This document shows, in pieces, positions 1 to 9,075 of a stretch of DNA of 40,858 bases. A program made the position numbers and the translations under genes. Numbering within the stretch: position 1 is the stretch's first letter; each line of letters opens with the position of its first letter. The stretch comes from JAHEEM01 sp036396795 (GTDB lineage: Bacteria > Pseudomonadota > Gammaproteobacteria > Steroidobacterales > Rariloculaceae), in NCBI GenBank assembly GCA_036396795.1, contig DASWKF010000029.1, forward strand, positions 1 through 40,858. The letters run 5' to 3'. Below the pieces are notes generated by a model. That model did not search any database, was not told where the DNA came from, and saw only the letters and a list, made by a program, of their open reading frames with translations.

Positions 1-411
<411 letters not shown>

Positions 412-493
412 ATAACACTCAAGAAGTTTGTTTGTGCGATCTGACGGATCAAATCCACAACGACGCTCACGCGCGCGTGAGCGCCAACCGGTT

Positions 494-611
494 TGCCTGG
501 CGGCAATAGCGGACGGGAACCACCCGATCCCATTCCGAACTCGGAAGTGAAGACGTCCAGCGCCGATGGTAGTGTGGGGTCTCCCCATGTGAGAGTAGGT
601 CACCGCCAGGC
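494..611 (+). rRNA. rrf: 5S ribosomal RNA
   Basis: A complete 5S rRNA of about 118 nt. The 5' strand TGCCTGGCGG pairs with the 3' strand CCGCCAGGC, and the core ACCCGATCCCATTCCGAACT is the typical bacterial 5S loop sequence. It lies 82 nt downstream of the 23S end on the same strand, as expected for the last gene of an rrn operon. No tRNA is present between the 5S gene and the terminator. Confidence 0.97.
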
Positions 612-620
612 TTCTAGACG

Positions 621-652
621 AAACCCCGGCCCATAGGGCCGGGGTTTTTTTT
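621..652 (+). terminator. Intrinsic terminator of the rRNA operon
   Basis: A 9-bp perfect stem, CCCCGGCCC (624-632) and GGGCCGGGG (636-644), with an ATA loop, is followed by eight T residues (645-652). It lies 10 nt after the 5S gene and ends the rrn transcript. The minus-strand hydrolase gene ends at 656, so the same hairpin could also stop its transcript, though only three A residues flank it on that side. Confidence 0.93.
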
Positions 653-655
653 GGC

Positions 656-1915
656 TCAGATTGCGCCGAGGGTGCGGGCGAGCCAGTCCTGCTCGGTCGG
701 GAGCTCCCGATCCAGCGGACCGCCCGATTTGGCCGTGTGGTGCGGATGACCGCCGCCCGACCACATGGCCCGGTCGGAGTTGACGGCAGCTTGATAGAGC
801 CGGTAAGCGCCTTCCGGATCCATGATGCGGTCGGTCGGTCCGTAGCCGATCAGCATCGGGCACTCGATCCGATGTGCCACGCCTTCCACCGTATACTCGC
901 GCATCTTGCTTCGCGCATCGACTAAATCCCTTGCGCCGATGATCCAGCGCATGCGTTCCTGAATCGGCGGGAAGTAATCGAACAGATCGCGCAGCAGGTC
1001 GTGCGAGCCTGCGGCCACCGAGACGGCCTTGATACGCGGCTCCGAAGCCGCCGCCCGCGGCGCCGAATAGCCTCCCATGCTCTGGCCGAGCAAACCGATT
1101 CGGTTCGGGTCGACGTCCGGCCGCGTCTCGAGATAGTCGACCAAGTCCGAGACATAACGCTCGGTGTCGGGCTGCATGTAGAGGTGCTTGAGCCGTTTCG
1201 CTGCGCCCTGCCCTGGAAGATCGATCACGAGGAACGCGAGGCCGCGTGCCACGTAGCTGCCGCGGCCGAGAACGGTGGCTTCCGCCATCGAGTCGGCGCC
1301 CAAGTAGTTGATCACGGTCGGGTAGCGCGTGCCCGCAGGACCGCCGGGCTTGCGGAAGTAGCCGTCGAGCTCGTTGCCGTCGACCACCAGCTTGACGCGT
1401 TCGAACGGCGGCCGGGCCATCTCCCACGCCTTGTTGTACATCTCCATCATCTTCAGATAGCCCGGCATCATCGTGTCGTCGGTGTCTTCCTGGTAGACGA
1501 TAGCCGCTCGGTAGAACCGGAATGCTCGCAGGTAAAACTCGTTTGCCGACAGCCTGAGGTCATCTTCCTCGAACCGCTGAGCGAGCTCCTCGTTGATCTC
1601 CGCGACCCGCCGCCACTCGTCGTACCATGACAAGGGGTCGAACGGTCGCAGGCGCTGTGCGACCTCGAGCTCATCCGGGTCGTCCGTATGAATCGACTGA
1701 TTCAGCCGGATCTCCATTTGTCCGCCGCCGCGGACGGTTTCGCCGGTGAACAGGCGTTCCTCTGCTCGGCCGTCGATGCGGCCGAGCAGCTCGTCGCTCG
1801 GGCCGAAACTGTGCTGTGCGAGCGCGTTCCGACTGAATAACATGGGCGCCGCCGCGGCGGACAGCAGTCCCCACTTCATCATGTTTCTGCGATCAAATCT
1901 CGATTCGATGTCCAT
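656..1915 (-). CDS. Exported alpha/beta hydrolase (FrsA/DUF1100-like esterase)
   Basis: This 419-residue protein has an N-terminal export signal: FDRRNMMKWG with twin arginines at 9-10, a hydrophobic stretch at 15-27 and a likely cut after ALAQ (about 34). A helical cap domain of about 110 residues precedes the hydrolase fold, as in FrsA-like and 2,6-dihydropseudooxynicotine hydrolase-like enzymes. The nucleophile elbow is GQSMGG with Ser279; the likely acid is Asp362 (GPTDRI) and the histidine lies in GGHPHH at 388-393. The substrate is probably a carboxylic ester or C-C bond compound but cannot be named. The signal could be Tat or Sec; the RR motif is imperfect. It is divergent from another exported hydrolase at 2125, with 209 bp between them. 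Confidence 0.85.
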   Translation of the reverse strand: MDIESRFDRRNMMKWGLLSAAAAPMLFSRNALAQHSFGPSDELLGRIDGRAEERLFTGETVRGGGQMEIRLNQSIHTDDPDELEVAQRLRPFDPLSWYDEWRRVAEINEELAQRFEEDDLRLSANEFYLRAFRFYRAAIVYQEDTDDTMMPGYLKMMEMYNKAWEMARPPFERVKLVVDGNELDGYFRKPGGPAGTRYPTVINYLGADSMAEATVLGRGSYVARGLAFLVIDLPGQGAAKRLKHLYMQPDTERYVSDLVDYLETRPDVDPNRIGLLGQSMGGYSAPRAAASEPRIKAVSVAAGSHDLLRDLFDYFPPIQERMRWIIGARDLVDARSKMREYTVEGVAHRIECPMLIGYGPTDRIMDPEGAYRLYQAAVNSDRAMWSGGGHPHHTAKSGGPLDRELPTEQDWLARTLGAI

Positions 1916-2052
1916 TGCTGACAGGTCCCCCTTTTCTCGAAGTATCCAGGCGAAGCCGGCACAGCACGCCGACCATTGGTGGAGGTTTGTGCGCTGCGGC
2001 TTAGCGAAAGCTTCTCAGCTTTGCGCCGACGGGGCAACGGTTTCGCGCCGTT

Positions 2053-2081
2053 TTTCGTGTGTCCACGAAACGTACTATGAT
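2053..2081 (+). promoter_or_regulatory. Inverted repeat and candidate -10 upstream of the 2125 hydrolase
   Basis: A perfect 7-bp inverted repeat, TTTCGTG (2053-2059) and CACGAAA (2064-2070) with a 4-nt spacer, sits five bases before TATGAT (2076-2081), a 5/6 match to a sigma-70 -10 box. No good -35 box is visible, and the dyad lies where one would be. That arrangement fits an operator for an activator or repressor. The start codon follows 43 nt after the -10. The site lies between two divergent hydrolase genes. Confidence 0.4.
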
Positions 2082-2124
2082 CAGCGGTCCGAGGACTACG
2101 GATAGAACAATACGGAGCAAGCTG

Positions 2125-3201
2125 ATGCGTACGATCTTGGTTGTGGTTGCCGGAGTGTTATTGCCCTGGGCTGCCTTGGCCCAGCAGCAGAATCAGAGCA
2201 TCGATCCGATGTGGCTTTTCGTGCCAGAGCGGCTCGACGATGTTCAAGTCGAGATGACGGAGCCGGTGATGGGCTCGGATATTCCCGCCCGCTATATGTT
2301 CGTGGAGCTCTTGGACGGTGTCTACGCGCCCATCGGCTTCCGTAAGCCTGAAGGTGCTGGGCCGTTTCCGACGATTGTTTTCGCCCATATGAACGGCGGC
2401 CTCGGGCTCCGTTGGCTGCGCGAATGGACCCAATACGGCAGCGGGACACTCGAGCAGTTTCTCGACGCGGGCTATGCCGTCGTCTGGATGCGCTACCGGG
2501 CGGAAGTCGACACGGACTTTTCCGTGCCGCTGACGGTTCGCGAGTTCCAGGGACGTCAGCGGTACAGTCGCGGTCCTCAGGAATTCGAAGACGCAATCGA
2601 GGTCATCGAGTTCGTCAAGTCGCTGCCCGAGGTGGACGCCGATCGCGTAGGCTACATGAGCGTCAGCCACGGCGGCGAGATGTTGATGAAGATCGCAGCC
2701 CAGTACCACGGCCTCAGGGCAGCCATCGCGACCGAGCCCGCTTCCGGAGGTTTTCTCGCCGTCGGACCCAATCCAGACCCGAACGCGCCCGACGAGCCCG
2801 AGACGCTCGACGTGAACACTGAGCAAATGCAGCAACAAGCCATCACCGCGCTGCGGGCTCGACTCGACGAGGCGACTGCGATGGAGCGGATCAACGCAAT
2901 CCGGACGCCGATTCTCATCATCGGCCGCGACCGGGACCACAACCGAGAGACGTTCAGGCTGAACTACGAGCTGTTGCGCGATGCCGGTAAGGTCGTCGAA
3001 TGGCTCTCCTACGATCACGACGCGCACGGTTTCGCTTTCGTGGAGCGCAATGCTGACGGTATCTACGATCCCGATCCGATCCAGCGCGAAGCCGTGGCCG
3101 CGTCGATCGCTTGGTTTGACCGGTTCATGAAGCCCGCTCAGAGTCGATCGCCCGTGCTCGAGTATGGAGAAACCGCGGGCGGCGACTGGGTATACGACTG
3201 A
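2125..3201 (+). CDS. Secreted alpha/beta hydrolase (dienelactone hydrolase / prolyl oligopeptidase-like)
   Basis: This 358-residue protein is a predicted Sec-secreted serine hydrolase. The start at 2125 gives a clean signal peptide (hydrophobic 4-18, cut near WAALAQ at 20) and has GGAG at 2114-2117, 7 nt upstream; an in-frame ATG at 2059 would put 22 polar residues before the signal and was rejected. The nucleophile motif is SVSHGG with Ser181, so the first glycine of GxSxG is replaced by serine. GRDRDHN near residue 273 probably carries the acid and DHDAHGF near 296 the histidine. The mature protein has the strand order of dienelactone hydrolase-like enzymes. Its stop codon overlaps the ATG of the cysteine synthase gene (ATGA at 3201). 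The substrate is unknown. Confidence 0.85.
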   Translation: MRTILVVVAGVLLPWAALAQQQNQSIDPMWLFVPERLDDVQVEMTEPVMGSDIPARYMFVELLDGVYAPIGFRKPEGAGPFPTIVFAHMNGGLGLRWLREWTQYGSGTLEQFLDAGYAVVWMRYRAEVDTDFSVPLTVREFQGRQRYSRGPQEFEDAIEVIEFVKSLPEVDADRVGYMSVSHGGEMLMKIAAQYHGLRAAIATEPASGGFLAVGPNPDPNAPDEPETLDVNTEQMQQQAITALRARLDEATAMERINAIRTPILIIGRDRDHNRETFRLNYELLRDAGKVVEWLSYDHDAHGFAFVERNADGIYDPDPIQREAVAASIAWFDRFMKPAQSRSPVLEYGETAGGDWVYD

Positions 3202-4733
3202 TGGTCACCAGTCCATCTCGAGCCGCGGCGGGCGTTGCGCCCATGCCGCGCAAGTTTGCGAACGTCCTGGAGACCATCGGGCGCACGCCTGTCGTGCGGA
3301 TCAACAAGCTCGGTCCGCGCGGCATCAACCTGTTCGCGAAGCTCGAGTCCTTCAACCCGATGGGCTCGGTCAAGGACCGGCTGGCTCTCGGCATCATCGA
3401 GGACGCCGAGCGATCGGGCGCGCTCAAGCCCGGACAGACCGTGATCGAGGCGACCAGCGGCAACACCGGCATCGGCCTCGCGATGGTCTGCGCGCAGAAG
3501 GGCTACCCGCTGGCGGTCACGATGTCGGAAAGCTTCAGCATCGAGCGGCGCAAGATGATGCGGTTCCTCGGTGCGAAAGTCGTGCTGACGCCGGCGTCCG
3601 AGAAGGGCACCGGCATGCTCGCCAAGGCCATCGAGCTTGCCGAGAAGCATGGCTGGTTCCTGTGCCGGCAGTTCGACAACGAGGCAAACGCCGACATGCA
3701 CTCCAGGACGACGGCACCGGAGATTCTCGCGGCTTTCGAAGGCGAGCGCCTGGACTACTGGGTCACGGGCTACGGCACCGGTGGCACGCTGAAAGGCGTT
3801 GCGCGCGTGTTGAAGCAGGCGCGACCGGATACCACAATCGTCGTCTGCGAGCCGGACAACTCGCAGGTTTTGGGCAGCGGGATTCCGCAACGGCGAATGT
3901 CCGACGGCTCGATCGCCGCGAGTCATCCGAGGTTCCGACCGCATCTGATGCAGGGCTGGTCGCCGGATTTCATCCCCAAGCTTACCGAAGACGCCGTCGA
4001 AAGCCGCCTGATCGATCAGATCGTCGCTGTCAACGGCGCCGATGCGATGCGCCTCTCGCGCTCGCTCGCCCGTGAGGAAGGCATCTTCGTCGGCATCACC
4101 GCTGGCGCGACGCTCGCCGGTGCCATCAAGATCGCGGAATCGGCGCCGCCCGGGGCAACGGTGCTCTGCATGTTGCCGGACACCGGGGAACGCTATCTGA
4201 GCACGCCCCTGTTCGCGGACATTCCCGAGGATATGACCCAGGAGGAGCTCGAACTTTCGCGCTCGACGCCTGGTTACCGCTTCGACGTCAAGGCGCCGCC
4301 GCCGCAACCGGAGAAAGTCGACGCGCCGCCGGCGACGACTCCGGAAGCCGAGGCCTACCTTAGCGCCGCGCTGACCGACGAGCAGCAACCGGTGGTGCTG
4401 TTCGCGCTCGAGTGGTGCGAGTTCTGCTGGTCCGTGAGGAAAATGTTCAAGAGCTTCGGCATTGCGTACCGGTCGATCGACCTGGATTCTGTGGAGTACC
4501 AGGACGGCGACCGCGGCGGGCAGATTCGCGCCGCGCTCAACGCCCGCTTCGGCGTCAAGACGATTCCCCAGATCTTCGTCGGCGGCGCGCGTGTCGGCGG
4601 CGCGACGGAGCTGTTCGACGCTTACAGGGAAGGCCGGCTGCAGCAGCTGCTCGAGGAGAACCAAGTCGCGTACGACAAGAGCGTCGATAAGGATCCCTAC
4701 AGCTTTCTGCCGGGCTGGCTGCAGTCGCGCTAG
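3201..4733 (+). CDS. Cysteine synthase-glutaredoxin fusion protein
   Basis: A 510-residue cytoplasmic fusion. Residues about 20-340 form a fold-type II PLP enzyme of the O-acetylserine sulfhydrylase family: PLP lysine in GSVKDR (Lys58), substrate loop TSGNTG (85-90), phosphate-binding GTGGT (192-196) and PDTGERYLS (326-334). A proline-rich linker (365-382) joins a glutaredoxin domain (about 395-485) with the dithiol site CEFC (406-409), cis-proline in TIPQ (454-457) and glutathione-binding GGATEL (466-471). The enzyme should make cysteine, or a related amino acid, from an activated serine; the fused glutaredoxin may deliver or reduce a thiol or persulfide. ATG at 3201 overlaps the previous stop; an in-frame ATG at 3243 is an alternative because conserved sequence begins only after residue 15. 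The 3' end overlaps the convergent AttH-like gene within CTAG. Confidence 0.9.
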   Translation: MVTSPSRAAAGVAPMPRKFANVLETIGRTPVVRINKLGPRGINLFAKLESFNPMGSVKDRLALGIIEDAERSGALKPGQTVIEATSGNTGIGLAMVCAQKGYPLAVTMSESFSIERRKMMRFLGAKVVLTPASEKGTGMLAKAIELAEKHGWFLCRQFDNEANADMHSRTTAPEILAAFEGERLDYWVTGYGTGGTLKGVARVLKQARPDTTIVVCEPDNSQVLGSGIPQRRMSDGSIAASHPRFRPHLMQGWSPDFIPKLTEDAVESRLIDQIVAVNGADAMRLSRSLAREEGIFVGITAGATLAGAIKIAESAPPGATVLCMLPDTGERYLSTPLFADIPEDMTQEELELSRSTPGYRFDVKAPPPQPEKVDAPPATTPEAEAYLSAALTDEQQPVVLFALEWCEFCWSVRKMFKSFGIAYRSIDLDSVEYQDGDRGGQIRAALNARFGVKTIPQIFVGGARVGGATELFDAYREGRLQQLLEENQVAYDKSVDKDPYSFLPGWLQSR

Positions 4734-5854
4734 TAGCCCGTCAGCTCGAGATACCCGCGTCCACTGATCGCGCCGTCGGCAGACGATCCCGTCGCCGCGA
4801 CGGCGCCCTCCCAATAGCGAACGGCGAGGTTCATTTCCTGGTTGGGGATCAAGGCCTCGACAGCAAGCGACAGATCCTCCTGCGGCACCTCGATCTGCCA
4901 ACCGACGGGGTAACGGGCGCCGGACACCGGGCTGGTCCAGAACTCGGTTGCCTGAAGCCTGATCTCCTCCGGAGCCAGGGCTCGGTAGCTACCGTCGGCT
5001 TCGATCAACGTGCCGCCGCTGTAGGCGCTGGTTTCGCCGCTCGCGGTCCGGAGCCGGTAGAACATGAGATCACGGCCGTCGGAAAGCTGTATTGCGAACC
5101 AATCCCAGCCTTGGAGCTCGGGGCTGAGCGCGTTGCTGCTCCACTCCCGATCCATCCAGGCATTGCCTTGGACGGCATGCACGGCGTCGTCGATCGCGAT
5201 CTCGCCGCGCGCGCTCAGCCGCGGAACCGAGTAGTAGTACGACGCATTCCCGGGCTCCGGCCCCTTGCGGTCCAAGCCGCGCTCGCCTTGCAGGACGGGA
5301 GGTTTCCGGGCGGTCAGCATCAAGTCCAAGGCGAAGTCCCGATCCGCGGCGCTGAGCCGTAACGGGAAGGGGTCGGCCGCGTCCGCGGTTGCCGACCAAT
5401 CCTCGAGCCACAGCGCATAGGGGGCGGCGGTATTGCCGGCCAAACCCAAGGCCGCGCGCGACAGGCGCTGAGCTGAGAAGAACCGTCGCTCCGCGACGTC
5501 GGTGACCGCGAGGTGGCCCATCCAGCCTTGATGCGCTCTCCACGGAGACGTACCTGCGCGCTGCTGCGGCGACAGCGCGTAGCGGAAGAACGTCAACTGA
5601 AAGCCGAAAGCCCGTCCGTCGCCGTCCTCCAGATTTCCCGTGAAATACCACCACTCCGTCTTGAACTCGGGGTGGCTGTTGTGATCGGCAGGAAACGCGA
5701 ACGGCCTCGTCTCGAGCGCCAGGGCATAGCCGCTGAGATCGCCCGACAGCAAGTCGGCCGGGCTCGTCGCTTGCCTGGAACCGGCTTCGCGCTGCCCGCC
5801 GGCGCAGCCCAAGACCACCAGCGATACGCAAGCCGCAGCGATGCACTCTCGCAC
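4730..5854 (-). CDS. AttH/CrtC-like lipoprotein (lipocalin-like, COG5621 family)
   Basis: A 374-residue predicted lipoprotein. The signal has the lipobox VVLGC, placing the lipidated cysteine at residue 17. The mature region opens with the family signature HPEFKTEWWYFTGNL and continues with the two-barrel lipocalin-like fold seen in AttH and hydroxyneurosporene synthase (CrtC) relatives. AttH proteins are encoded beside an ABC exporter, and here the permease gene ends only 3 nt upstream of this start, so the three proteins probably act together. The role may be to receive or modify a lipid-like compound at the outer face of the envelope; the substrate is not known. The stop codon TAG (4732-4730) shares CTAG with the convergent cysteine synthase stop. 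Confidence 0.88.
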   Translation of the reverse strand: MRECIAAACVSLVVLGCAGGQREAGSRQATSPADLLSGDLSGYALALETRPFAFPADHNSHPEFKTEWWYFTGNLEDGDGRAFGFQLTFFRYALSPQQRAGTSPWRAHQGWMGHLAVTDVAERRFFSAQRLSRAALGLAGNTAAPYALWLEDWSATADAADPFPLRLSAADRDFALDLMLTARKPPVLQGERGLDRKGPEPGNASYYYSVPRLSARGEIAIDDAVHAVQGNAWMDREWSSNALSPELQGWDWFAIQLSDGRDLMFYRLRTASGETSAYSGGTLIEADGSYRALAPEEIRLQATEFWTSPVSGARYPVGWQIEVPQEDLSLAVEALIPNQEMNLAVRYWEGAVAATGSSADGAISGRGYLELTGY

Positions 5855-5857
5855 CCG

Positions 5858-8386
5858 CTACTCCTCCCGCAGCCCTGCCGCGACGCTCAGGCGACTCACG
5901 TGATACGCCGGATAGATCCCGGCGAGTAGCGCCGCGGCGACCGCCAATGCGAAACCCAAGGCGATGGGCGGCGCGTTCACCGTCAGCTCCATCCCCCAGC
6001 CGAAAGATCGCCGATTGATGACGTCGATGAGCAGTTTCGCCATGACGATCCCGAGCGGAATCGACAGCAAGCCGGCGATCCCACCGAGCAGCAATGTCTG
6101 CGTCAACGACAAGATGCCCACCCGCCGCGGCGTGAGCCCGAGCGCCCGCAAGACCGCGATCTCCCGGCCGCGATCCAGCTCGATCGACAGCAGTGCGCTC
6201 ATCAAGCCGAGAAACGCCACGATCCCTGCCAGCACGCGCAAGACCTCGGTGACTCGGAAGGTCCGGTCGAAAACCGCGAGTGACTGGTTGCGAATCGCTT
6301 CGGTCGAGCGCAAGCGGAGATTGCGGAAGCCTCCGAGGCGCGCTTCGATTTCCGCGCGCACGCTGGCCGGATCCGCGGAAGCAGTCAGATAGATGCCGAC
6401 GCCGTCGATATCGCGGTCCGCCCAGTGCCGCTGATAGATCTCGATCGGCATCAGCACTCCGCCGCCGTCGGTGTTGTAGTCCCGGTAAATTCCGATCAGC
6501 CGGAATTCGACCGAGCCGCCGTCGGCCGGCAGCACCAGCGTATCGCCGACGGCGAGCGCGTTTCGATAGGCGAGCGTCTCCGAAGCGAATATTCCCTCGC
6601 CGCGCGCCATCGCTTCGACGGTGCCCGGGAAGAGCTCGTCGACGACGGTGAGCCCCCAACCGTCGGGACCGGGAAGCACGGCCCTGAGGCTGAGCTCGCC
6701 GAGCGCGGTTGGCAGCCGGCGGAACTGCAGCAGGCTGAGACCGCGCACTCCGGGCAGCTCGGCTATCGAGCCGAGATTTCGGTCGGCCAGCGGGTCGCGC
6801 GCGGACACGGCCCAGCCTTCGGCATCGACATAGAGATCCGCGAGCAAGGTGGATTCGAGCCACCGCTCGACGCTGACACGGAAGCTCGCGATCATGAGGC
6901 CGACGCCGATCACCGTCGCGACGGCTACGCCCAACGCCGCAGTCGCAACGCCGGTGCGGCTCAAGGATCTCGCCACGCCCCTGATGGCGAGCGAGCCCGG
7001 CGAGCCGAAGGTGGGCCGGGCGAGCCTTTCCAAGGCCCGTAAGGCGAGCGCGGCGCAAGTCGGGATCAGCAGCGCGAAGGCGATGATGACGAAGAACAAG
7101 CCGGCAAAGGCTGCCGTCAAGCTCCGATCCGACGCCAGCAACACGAGCGCGCCGGCAGCCGCGCACGGTAGCGCGAGCGCCGCCCCTGCATGCGTGAGCT
7201 TTCGGGCTTTGCGCTCGAGAGCGGCGCGACTCATCGCGACCTGCGGCGACACACGCGCGGCCTCGTAGGCAGGCACGGCCGCGGCCGCGAGCGCCGCGCC
7301 GATGCCGATGCCGAAGCCTTTCAGGTACAACCAGCCGGACGGGGCCGCTGGCCTGACGACATCCGAGAAATACAGATCGTCCATCGTTCGCAGCGTCAGC
7401 TCGACCAGGCCCTGGGCGAGCACGTGGCCGAGCGCGAGGCCGAGGACGGTAGCCGCGCCACCGATCAGCAAGGCCTCCAACAGCACGCTTGCGAGCAGCG
7501 AGGCCCGTTGCACGCCCAAGGCGCGGAACATCCCGAACACGCTGCGTCTCTGGAGAACCGTAAATGACACCGTCGCGTAAATCAGAAATACGCCAACGAG
7601 CATCGCCAACAGGCTCAACGCGCTCAGGTTGATGCTGAAGGCCCGGGACAACTCGTCGGATACGCGGTTGCGGCTGCCCGCGGTGACCAGTGTCACGCCG
7701 GCCGGCAAGAGATTCTCCAAGCGTCTTTCGGCCTCGGGGGTCAGCAGCAGATCGACGCGGTCGATCGTCTCCCGACCGAGCAACTCCTGTGCCGTGGCGA
7801 TGTCCGCGACCAGAGGCGCGATGCCGTCCGTCGGAGTCCCGCCGTCTTCGATGAGGCCGGCGACCTCGACCGTCGCCACCCGATCGTCCTCCAATAGGAG
7901 GTCGAGCGTGGACCCGGTGTCCAGGCCGAGCTCCGCCGCGAGCGCGGCGGGAGCGAGCACCGCGCCGGGTCGCGTGATCAAGGTCAACATGGAGGCGTCG
8001 TCCGCTGCACCGAAGCCTGAATAGCTTCGAAAATCCATCTCCTCGAACGGGTCGATGCCGATCAGCGTCATGCGACGCTCGACCATCGGAGTCCGGACAA
8101 TCACCTCGGTTTCAATGACGGGCGCGGCGAGCAGTGGTCCGCTCTGCAAACGCAGCGTCCGATACTGCTCGCTGGTCAGCGCGCCGCCAATTCCGAGGAG
8201 CTGATGGGTTGCTCGGCCGAACAGCAGCTCCTCGGAATACTGAAACGCCCGGCGGGAGCTGTCGTTGGCGAGGTCGACGCCGACGAATACCGCGACGCCC
8301 AGAGCCGCGCCGATGAGCGCTAGCAGCAATTGCAACGGGTGGCGGCGATAGAACCGCCCCGCCGCTATCAGCAGCGGACGAATCAG
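5858..8386 (-). CDS. ABC transporter permease, FtsX-like (AttF/AttG type)
   Basis: About 842 residues; an FtsX/MacB-type permease with two FtsX modules. TM1 follows the N-terminus (about residues 17-36), a large extracytoplasmic domain comes next, then a group of TM segments, a second large soluble domain and a C-terminal TM group ending near the stop. It pairs with the ATPase encoded just upstream and resembles AttF-AttG joined in one chain. The start is uncertain. The only upstream ATG (8497) would add 37 basic residues translated from inside the ATPase gene. Homologous sequence starts at LIRPLL, where CTG (8386-8384) overlaps the ATPase stop as CTGA, so I chose this likely CTG start. TTG codons further in would cut into the first TM segment. 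Confidence 0.85.
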   Translation of the reverse strand: MIRPLLIAAGRFYRRHPLQLLLALIGAALGVAVFVGVDLANDSSRRAFQYSEELLFGRATHQLLGIGGALTSEQYRTLRLQSGPLLAAPVIETEVIVRTPMVERRMTLIGIDPFEEMDFRSYSGFGAADDASMLTLITRPGAVLAPAALAAELGLDTGSTLDLLLEDDRVATVEVAGLIEDGGTPTDGIAPLVADIATAQELLGRETIDRVDLLLTPEAERRLENLLPAGVTLVTAGSRNRVSDELSRAFSINLSALSLLAMLVGVFLIYATVSFTVLQRRSVFGMFRALGVQRASLLASVLLEALLIGGAATVLGLALGHVLAQGLVELTLRTMDDLYFSDVVRPAAPSGWLYLKGFGIGIGAALAAAAVPAYEAARVSPQVAMSRAALERKARKLTHAGAALALPCAAAGALVLLASDRSLTAAFAGLFFVIIAFALLIPTCAALALRALERLARPTFGSPGSLAIRGVARSLSRTGVATAALGVAVATVIGVGLMIASFRVSVERWLESTLLADLYVDAEGWAVSARDPLADRNLGSIAELPGVRGLSLLQFRRLPTALGELSLRAVLPGPDGWGLTVVDELFPGTVEAMARGEGIFASETLAYRNALAVGDTLVLPADGGSVEFRLIGIYRDYNTDGGGVLMPIEIYQRHWADRDIDGVGIYLTASADPASVRAEIEARLGGFRNLRLRSTEAIRNQSLAVFDRTFRVTEVLRVLAGIVAFLGLMSALLSIELDRGREIAVLRALGLTPRRVGILSLTQTLLLGGIAGLLSIPLGIVMAKLLIDVINRRSFGWGMELTVNAPPIALGFALAVAAALLAGIYPAYHVSRLSVAAGLREE

Positions 8387-9063
8387 GGCCCTGCCTCCTC
8401 GAGCCGCGCATTGCTGATCCTGAGGACGCGATCGGCGCGGCCGAGTATTTCGTCGCTGTGCGTCGCCACGATCAAGGTCGCGCCTTTCTTGCGGCAAATT
8501 CCATCGAGGAGCGCGAGCACGATGTCCCCGGTCTCCAAGTCCAGGTTGCCCGTAGGTTCGTCGGCCAGAACGATCGGCGGATCGTGGGCGATCGCGCGGG
8601 CGATCGCGATTCGCTGCTGCTCGCCTCCGGAAAGCTCATCCGGAAATCGCGGCGCGCAGCGCGTCAGCTCCAGCTCTCCCAGCAGGACAAGCGCCTTGGC
8701 TCGCGCGTCCGTCCTCGAATAGCGATTGAGCGCCAACGGAAGCTCGATATTCTCCAGCGCCGTCAAGGTGGGAATGAGGTTGAAGAACTGAAAAACGAAG
8801 CCGATTCGATTGGCACGCAGCCGCGACCGCTCGGTTTCGTTGAGGTCGGCGAGACGCCGACCGAGAATCGCTATCTCGCCTCGCGTGGGATAATCCAGGC
8901 CGCCGATCAGGTTCAACAACGTGGATTTTCCGGTGCCGCTGCGCCCGAGTATCACCACGAACTCGCCTCGGCCGACTTCGAGCTCGGCATCCTCGAGCAC
9001 GGCATGGCCGTCGTACGACTTGCTGACGCCCTTCATGCGAACATCGGGTACTACCGTCCCCAT
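8383..9063 (-). CDS. ABC transporter ATP-binding protein (LolD/MacB-like, AttE type)
   Basis: A 226-residue ABC ATPase of the LolD/MacB/FtsE class. Walker A is GRSGTGKST, the signature is LSGGEQQR, and Walker B with the catalytic glutamate is IVLADEPTGNLD. The H-loop histidine is in ATHSDE. It would energise the FtsX-like permease encoded immediately downstream; this transporter class usually works as a mechanotransducer or extracts lipids or lipoproteins from the inner membrane rather than acting as a channel. The start ATG at 9063 lies 12 nt after the stop of a 52-residue membrane peptide gene, and the stop overlaps the probable permease start, so the cluster is one transcript. Confidence 0.93.
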   Translation of the reverse strand: MGTVVPDVRMKGVSKSYDGHAVLEDAELEVGRGEFVVILGRSGTGKSTLLNLIGGLDYPTRGEIAILGRRLADLNETERSRLRANRIGFVFQFFNLIPTLTALENIELPLALNRYSRTDARAKALVLLGELELTRCAPRFPDELSGGEQQRIAIARAIAHDPPIVLADEPTGNLDLETGDIVLALLDGICRKKGATLIVATHSDEILGRADRVLRISNARLEEAGP

Positions 9064-9075
9064 GTGGCGTCGCCG

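Noticed and set aside
3138..4901. Minus-strand open frame of 587 codons across the cysteine synthase gene
   Set aside because: It is a high-GC antisense shadow; the plus strand has full enzyme motifs and the antisense translation has none.
5070..7166. Minus-strand 698-codon frame overlapping the permease and AttH-like genes
   Set aside because: Arg-rich shadow in another frame of the same strand; permease and lipoprotein motifs are in the other frames.
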